Made by a program: the position numbers and the translations under genes
The notes under the pieces: generated by a model
Seen by the model: only the letters and a program-made list of their open reading frames with translations
Told to the model about the DNA's origin: nothing
Database searches by the model: none
DNA from: Topomyia yanbarensis
Lineage: Eukaryota > Arthropoda > Insecta > Diptera > Culicidae
DNA: 64,000 bases
Direction: 5' to 3'
Assembly: GCF_030247195.1 (NCBI RefSeq)
Contig: NC_080671.1
Coordinates: forward strand, 414,046,044-414,110,043
Shown here: in pieces, positions 58,036 through 64,000 of the stretch
How positions within the stretch are numbered: position 1 is the first letter of the stretch
Layout of the letters: each line of letters starts with the position of its first letter

Positions 58036-58134
58036 TTCTAAATCGATGAAACGTGTATAAGCTGTCTGTAAACGTCAAAATTTGACGTTTAATGACAGCT
58101 CATACTCCTTTCATCGATTTAGAAATATTATTCA
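58036..58134. repeat. 99-bp hairpin
   Basis: TTCTAAATCGATGAAA ... AACGTCAAA / TTTGACGTT ... TTTCATCGATTTAGAA: near-perfect fold-back with a tiny loop. Possible small MITE. Confidence 0.85.
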
Positions 58135-58189
58135 GGGAAAATTGAAAATGTTTTACAAAGTACATTTAATATTAGTTAATCTGAAAAAA

Positions 58190-58460
58190 AAGTTCTTAAA
58201 GTTTCGTATTTCTGGATTTGTGTGGATAATTTCTGCATAATTTGTTTCGGAATTTTGGACTGCAGTATTTGAATTTTCTAGTTGTTTAATTGTTTGATAT
58301 TTCAGTTGTACTTATTAACATTAGTAACAGTTATACAATGCTCTGCCAAGTGATGTTATGCAGCAAAGTTAGTGTGATGCAGCTTGGCCACACAGCTGAG
58401 GCCAAGTTTCCACTGGAGAACGTGTTTGTAAATCATCCGTCGGAAGTGCAATCAAATCTG
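58190..58460. mobile_element. left arm of a 1.77-kb inverted-repeat element
   Basis: Reverse complement of 59660-59960, with landmarks TGCTCTGCCA, GTGATGTTATGCAGCAAAG, GGCCACACAG and CGTATTTCTG. Between the arms lie MITE B copy 3, MITE C copy 3 and a foldback at 59487. Confidence 0.7.
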
Positions 58461-58696
58461 TGATCCACTCGTTCGTCTGGTTTACTCAAACATGGGTTAT
58501 GGCTAGTTTAAAGCCGACTAAGCGGCAGTGAAGATGGATAACGCACATAAATGCAATGTATCGTTGCTACGGATGTAGTACTTTGATATTTTGTATAAAT
58601 GATATGCTTAGGCACAATCACAGTGCGTTTTTGTGGATACCTGGATACCAAGTTGCTGCAGATCAAATCGATACCACTCAGTCGGCTTACCCGGTA

Positions 58697-58884
58697 CCTG
58701 GTCAAACCATTCGCAATTTGATTCGGAATCCTGAATGAATTCAATATGGAATTCAGTTGAAAGGCAACAACCGATTCCGAAACCTACTGAGTCAGAATAG
58801 GTTATTGCATTTGAGCTAAGTCGAAATCCTTATTGAATTCATTCAAGATACCGAACCGGTTTCGGAATCGGTTTGACTGAGTAT
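58697..58884. mobile_element. MITE family B, copy 3
   Basis: CCTGGTCAAACCATTCGCAA ... CGGAATCGGTTTGACTGAG. The core is CAACCGATTC ... GAATAGGTTATTG. Diverged copy. Confidence 0.75.
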
Positions 58885-59327
58885 ATTTGAGTAAGGACAT
58901 GTTCAGGAGCGTTTTATTTTGTATAGGAATTTCTAAATAGAACTGGAACTGAAACATTCACATCCCCAGCAGAGCGTTTTGTTTTATTATTTGGAACAGT
59001 TTTGTTTTAAAATTTAAAACTGTTATACGACGGCGTTCTATTTGTTGCTGATTTTAAAACACGTTTAGAGCTGTGTTTTAAATACATGGAGAGTACTCAG
59101 CACAGACACTTAGACCCGATAGACCGGGGAAAAATAAATTTGAATGCAGCAACGCTAAAGGCATCGCGAGACATAAATTTCAAACTGAATGGAACACCCG
59201 CGAAAACTGCTGCTGAGGACAGCAAGTTCTAGTTTTGAAATTTTCAGTTTTATATTATAGAACTGTCAAAATTATGAATCTAGAAATGAAACACTCCTGA
59301 ACATGCCCTAAACCGAAAGCGTTAGTA

Positions 59328-59475
59328 CCCTCTAAGAACGGTTGGTTTCAAAATCGTCCAATAAAGGACGTTCGTTGGACCAATTTGTACAACGTCCAAA
59401 TAACCGTTCAACAAACGTCCATCGTTGGACCCGTGTTGAACGGTTTTGCAACAATTTTTTGGACGTCTTAGTGGG
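59328..59475 (+). mobile_element. TA-flanked MITE family C, copy 3 (intact)
   Basis: TA at 59326-59327 and 59476-59477. 148 bp, ends CCCTCTAAGAACGG and CCCACTAAGACGTCC (reverse complement). Reference copy for the family. Confidence 0.88.
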
Positions 59476-59486
59476 TATAAAGGGGC

Positions 59487-59599
59487 GCAAAGGGTGTGCA
59501 GAGAGTGAAACCAAAAAAGTCTACTTATCGAGCAAAATTGCTACAAAGACGGATTCCAATTGTGCACGATAGGTAGACTTTTTTGACCTCACTCTTTGC
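59487..59599. repeat. 113-bp foldback
   Basis: GCAAAGGGTG ... AAAAAAGTCTACTTATCG is inverted as CGATAGGTAGACTTTTTT ... CACTCTTTGC. Lies 10 bp after MITE C copy 3. Confidence 0.75.
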
Positions 59600-59659
59600 G
59601 AAATTGTTCTCTGTAAACTGTGGAGTAAATCGGACAAATAAGTGAATCACAGGTTGGTT

Positions 59660-59960
59660 TGCACATCCGCCGGCGGGTTTGATAACACCTCTTCAGGTGG
59701 ACCGTCAGCGGCTTTGTGCAGCTTGGTATCCTTCGCTGCGACTATGTGGTCCAGCCACACAACGCTAGCTTTGCTGCATAACATCACTGGCAGAGCACTA
59801 CGTCACTGTTACTAGTGTTATTAAGCACAACTGAGGAATGATAAATTCAATAATTTGTAAATTCAAAAACTCAACGAAATTCTAAAACAGGATAAATTAT
59901 GTACATTATAAAAATCAGAAATACAAGACGTTGAGAGCGAAAAATTTATAGTTTTTTGAA
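59660..59960. mobile_element. right arm of the 1.77-kb inverted-repeat element
   Basis: Partner of 58190-58460. Its outer end grades into the A-rich minisatellite that follows. Confidence 0.7.
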
Positions 59961-61630
59961 AATAAATGACAGAAGTAACAAAAATATATAAATTGCTTGC
60001 TAAAAATATCTAAAATTCAAGATATCTGTAATCAAAAATTTAAAAATTTTGAGATTAGAGAATTGCAATAACAACAACAAACATCCACAAAAATTAAAAA
60101 ACATGAATATTCCAAAATTAAACAATGTTATAATTAAAAAAGTCTAAAATTAAAAAATCAAATCTTCAAAAATTCAGGAAAGTTGAAGAATTCAAATGTT
60201 AAAAATTATAAACTTCAAAAATCGAAATGTTCAAAAAGTAAGACCCAAAAATTCAGGAACACAATGATACAAAAATTCATGTAATGCAATTCAAGTATTA
60301 CAAATTCAATAGTTCTAAAATACAAAGATGCAAAAATTCCAAATCAAATTAATACAACCACAATAAAAATACAAATACAAAAAGCAAAAATTAAAAATAC
60401 AGAATTACTAAAATTCAAAAGCACTAAATATACAAAAAAAATGAAAACCCCTCGTAGCACAAAATTCTCAAATTCAAAAGATCAAAAATTGAAGACATCA
60501 AAAATTCAGAAATACGAAAATTCAAGAATTCGAAGATTTTTAAAAACCAAAAATTGAAAAAGAAATAAAAATTCAAAGATCCGGTAATTCAAAGGTTCAG
60601 AAATTCAAAAACTCGAAAAAATTAATGATTAAAACATGCAAAAATTTGAAAATTCTTGTTTCAAACTCCAATATTCAATTATTAAAAAGTCCAAAATTCG
60701 AAGAGCAAAGAATTAAAAAATTCTGTAATTCAGAAATTCAAATTCAAACATTCAAATATTAAAAAATATCAAGAATTCAGCAATTAAAAAATTCGTGTAT
60801 TCTAAACTTCTGCAATTCAACTTAACTCTTAAAAACTTCTGCAATTCAACGCAACAACACAAAAATTTTATTGTAAAATTGTAAAAAACACAAAAATACA
60901 ACAAAAACAAAATACAAAAATATACAAATGCAAAAATACAAAGGATCAATAAATTAAAAATTCAAGATAACAGAATACTAAATATTCAGAAATTGAAAAA
61001 ATCATAAATTCGAGTATTTAAAAGTTCAAAAAGTCAAAGATTCAAAAATTCAAGAAGATGAAAATTTTAGAAATTTCAATAACCAAAAATTCAATATTTC
61101 GAAAATTCAACCATTCAAAAATTCTAATAATTAAAATTGAAAACCTCGAAAATTTATAAAAATCCGATATTGAAAAATTCTTAAGTTCAAAAATTCAAAT
61201 TTCAGAAAAAAAAACAAAATATATAAATCCAGAAATTCAAAAACACAATAATGCAAACATACTAAAATACAGAAATACTAAAATTCTAAAAACATAAAAA
61301 TTTCAAAAATACAAGAATCCATAAACACAAAAAATATAAAAATACAGGGATACAAAAGTACAAAAATGTTAAAAATACAAAATTATTGAAATACAGATAT
61401 ACAACAATCCAACAATACAAAATTACTAAAATTCAAAAATCAAACAATACAGAAATACAAAAACCCATACAAAAATATAAATAAAAAAATAGAAAAACTC
61501 AAAAATACCATAATACAAAAATACTGAAACACAAAAATACAAAAGCACAAAAATACGAAAATGTAGAAATACAACAGATAGATAAATACTACAATATAAA
61601 AAAAATCAAAAATTCGGAAGTACGAAAATA
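59961..61630. repeat. 8-bp A-rich minisatellite, TTCAAAAA then TACAAAAA type
   Basis: Degenerate 8-bp units: mostly TTCAAAAA up to about 61.2 kb, then mostly TACAAAAA. Minus-strand open frames show an 8-residue period (FLYFCIFV-like), as expected for a 24-bp frame cycle of an 8-bp repeat. Not genes. Confidence 0.9.
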
Positions 61631-62212
61631 TTGTGTATTTACTCGAAAGCTGAAAGCAAATATGTATTTGGCTGAAAGTAAGCGTTCGAATACAGGGGAT
61701 GTGTGAAAGGTGTCTGCTGTTTCGCGCTGTATGAGGTATTGAATCATTACAATTCACATATATGTCAGTAGAAAAAGCAATACTTTCAAAATGCTTACAA
61801 TGAAATTTAATGTGAACATAATTTGTTTCCTAGAATAATGCATTTATTGATAATGCTTCTCATAATTGCCGGTATTGTCACCCCCGTGCGGTAGAAGTCA
61901 AACCAAAACAATCATCGCCAGTGAGGCTGTTTCATTCATTTCGTATAGTCTAATTCATGCGTGGTTGTGTTAGTGCGACAGTTGAGGTTAAATGTTGTTG
62001 GACCTTGGGGGTTGAGGTTAAGTTAGCTGAAGGATAACATACTCATTCCACGCCTTTATGCATTATATCTGTGTGCAATTCACAGACAGTGAATGACTCG
62101 ATTAATTTTTGACAAACTGGTTGACAATGAAGTGTCAGCGACTATTCTCGCGACTACTCGACCGAACGAATACTTTAACCGTCCGTGTTCAGAAAGAGAT
62201 TAAACGCACAAT
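61631..62212. other. non-repetitive island in the 8-bp array
   Basis: About 580 bp of ordinary-looking sequence, including TTGAGGTTAA near 61990 and again (as GTTGAGGTTAAGTT) near 62020. It interrupts the array sharply. No terminal repeat or target duplication was found, and its identity is unknown. Confidence 0.5.
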
Positions 62213-63663
62213 ACAAAGATTCAAAAATACAGGACTACTAGAATACAAAAAATGCAAAAACACAACAATACAAAAACACAATAATGTAAAAATACGAGAA
62301 CACAAAAATACCAAAATCCAAAAATACAAGAGCATAAAAATATAAAAATACAAAAAATTCAATGCTACAAAAAACTAAAATACTAAAAATACAAGAATAC
62401 AAAAATACTCAAATACAGAAATACAACAATCCAACAATACAAAAATACAAATATGTAAAAATACGAAAGTGCTAAAATAGGCAAATACAAAAATTTTAAA
62501 ATACAAAAATAAGAAATTGCAAAAATACTAGAATGCAATAATAGAACACATACAAAAACACAAAGATACAAAATCACAAAAATATACAAACTCTAAATCA
62601 CAAAAATACCAAAATACAAAAAACAAGAGTAAAAAAACGAAAATACAAATATACGAAAATACAAAAATACGATATTACTAAAAATGCAAAAATACCAGAA
62701 TACAAAAATACTGAAACACAAAAAAACGAAATGCAAAAATACGAAAATATGAAAATACAAAAATTCAATAATGCAAAAATACAAGATTACAACAACACAA
62801 AAATGCTAAAAATCCAAGAATAAAATAATGCAAAAATACTCAAATACAGAAATACAACAATCCAACAATACATCAATTTAATAATACAAAAATAGCAAAA
62901 TACCAAAATACGAATATACTAAAATACAAAACTACGAATACGAAAATACAAAACTTAAAAAATACAAAAATACAAGAATAGAAAAATTCAACATACTGAA
63001 ACCCAAAAACACAAGAACACAAAGATACAAAAACACAAGAATATAAAACCACAAAATCACAAAACTATAAAACTATAAAACACAAAAATTCAAATAAACA
63101 AAAATACAAAAACACAAAAATTCATAAATGCAAAAGTTCAAAGGATCAATAAATAAAAAATCAATAGATGAAAATATCAAATATTCAAAAATCCATAAAT
63201 TAAATTGTTTAGGAATTAAAAAAGTTAGATTCAAAAATTCAATATTTCAAAAAATCATGAATTTTAGAATTTTAGAAATTTCAAAAATTCAATAATTCGA
63301 AAGTTCTAACATTCAATCATTTAAAAAATTAAATATAGAAAACTTTCAAAATTCAAAAATAAAAATTTCAGAAATTCACCATAATACAATACAATACAAT
63401 ACAATGAAAATAAAAATTCAAATTTGAAATGATTCAGAAATGCAGAAATGCAAAAATTAAAACTACAAAAATATGAAGAAACAATAATACAAAAACACAA
63501 AAATGCTATAATACAGACAAAAAATCCAAAACTACAAAAATATAATAACAAAAATGCAATAATTCGGAAAGGTAGAAATACAGAAATACAAAATTTAAAA
63601 ATACAAAAGTACGAAAACACAAAAATATAATAATACAAAAATAGGAAAACACAAAAATACAAT
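62213..63663. repeat. 8-bp A-rich minisatellite, continued
   Basis: Mainly TACAAAAA units, returning to TTCAAAAA types at 63060-63450 with a clean (ATACA)4-like run near 63383. Ends at the family-X insertion. Confidence 0.9.
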
Positions 63664-64000
63664 AAAACCTGTTTTAATCCACCTAGTGGTGTAATTGTGT
63701 CTTTCTCATTTATCAAAGCTGGTTACGTTCAGTATAACATTGAGGAAATGACTATTACATTCTTTTTACACTTGGTAAGTATATATGTGTGCACGACTGC
63801 TACGAACCTGATGAGCAACATGTCGACTTTGACACACTTGAGACAAACAAAAATATAATATTTAATTAGCTTAACAGCGCGAGTTCAACGTTGTCTTCAC
63901 TTTAACATATTTTGAAATTCGCAGTGATGGGAAAGGGTAGGGGCATAATTAGTGGGAGGGGAGGATGCGTTAGGAAAAACCTAACATATTTGGGGTGAAG
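63664..64000 (+). mobile_element. repeat family X, copy 3 (cut by window end)
   Basis: AAACCTGTTTTAATCCACCT, AGTGGTG and AATTGTGTCTTTCTCA form the same end as at 44657 and (inverted) 16612. The rest lies beyond the window. No gene was seen in the visible part. Confidence 0.75.

Overview
The window looks like intergenic or heterochromatic DNA from a mosquito (Diptera, Culicidae; probably culicine, though the species cannot be fixed from the sequence alone). I found no convincing host gene. Almost everything recognisable is mobile DNA or satellite: Jockey-, CR1-like and LOA-like non-LTR retrotransposon remains, one nearly intact Penelope-like element (PLE), many short inverted-repeat DNA elements (MITEs), and four separate minisatellite arrays. 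The mosquito assignment rests on recalled resemblance of the LINE ORF1 proteins and of the TTTTAATCCACCTAG / GCCTTTCTCA repeat family to culicid repeats. No database was searched.

Layout. 0-1.1 kb: decayed Jockey-type ORF1. 1.1-3.96 kb: a 2.6-kb array of the 9-mer ACATTTTTT with an inverted flank. 4-15 kb: low-complexity and foldback elements, tRNA-like SINE pieces, and a LOA-type ORF1 relic split by a 1.29-kb insertion flanked by a 23-bp direct repeat, plus a perfect 57-bp inverted repeat at 14.6 kb. 15.5-17.6 kb: a copy of repeat family X and two inverted-repeat elements. 18.9-21.1 kb: a LINE 3' end and a Jockey relic. 23.85-28.1 kb: a degenerate ~16-bp minisatellite into which a TTAA-flanked MITE and a solo-LTR-like island have inserted. 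28.8-33.8 kb: the PLE, as a 5'-truncated copy followed head-to-tail by a full unit. 34.3-34.9 kb: a pogo-like relic.

39.8-51.3 kb is a nested stack. A dead Jockey element is split by a TA-flanked pogo-like deletion derivative, then by a 5.2-kb hAT-like element with a near-perfect 8-bp target duplication, then by an inverted-repeat element. The hAT-like element itself carries a Harbinger-like MITE, a family-X tandem element and a CCCGAGC-ended MITE. The inverted-repeat element carries an ORF1-only LINE copy with an open 337-codon frame. 51.3-59.9 kb is a MITE cluster, including a three-level nest (CAGGG-ended element > TA-flanked MITE > foldback). 59.9-63.66 kb is an 8-bp A-rich minisatellite, and the window ends in another family-X copy.

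Working parts. Only the PLE (RT plus GIY-YIG endonuclease, with a hammerhead-like motif in each repeat) and the ORF1-only LINE keep long intact reading frames. The PLE organisation is coherent: two hammerhead-like sites 2,794 nt apart bracket one complete unit containing the full 831-codon ORF. The remaining elements are non-autonomous or dead.
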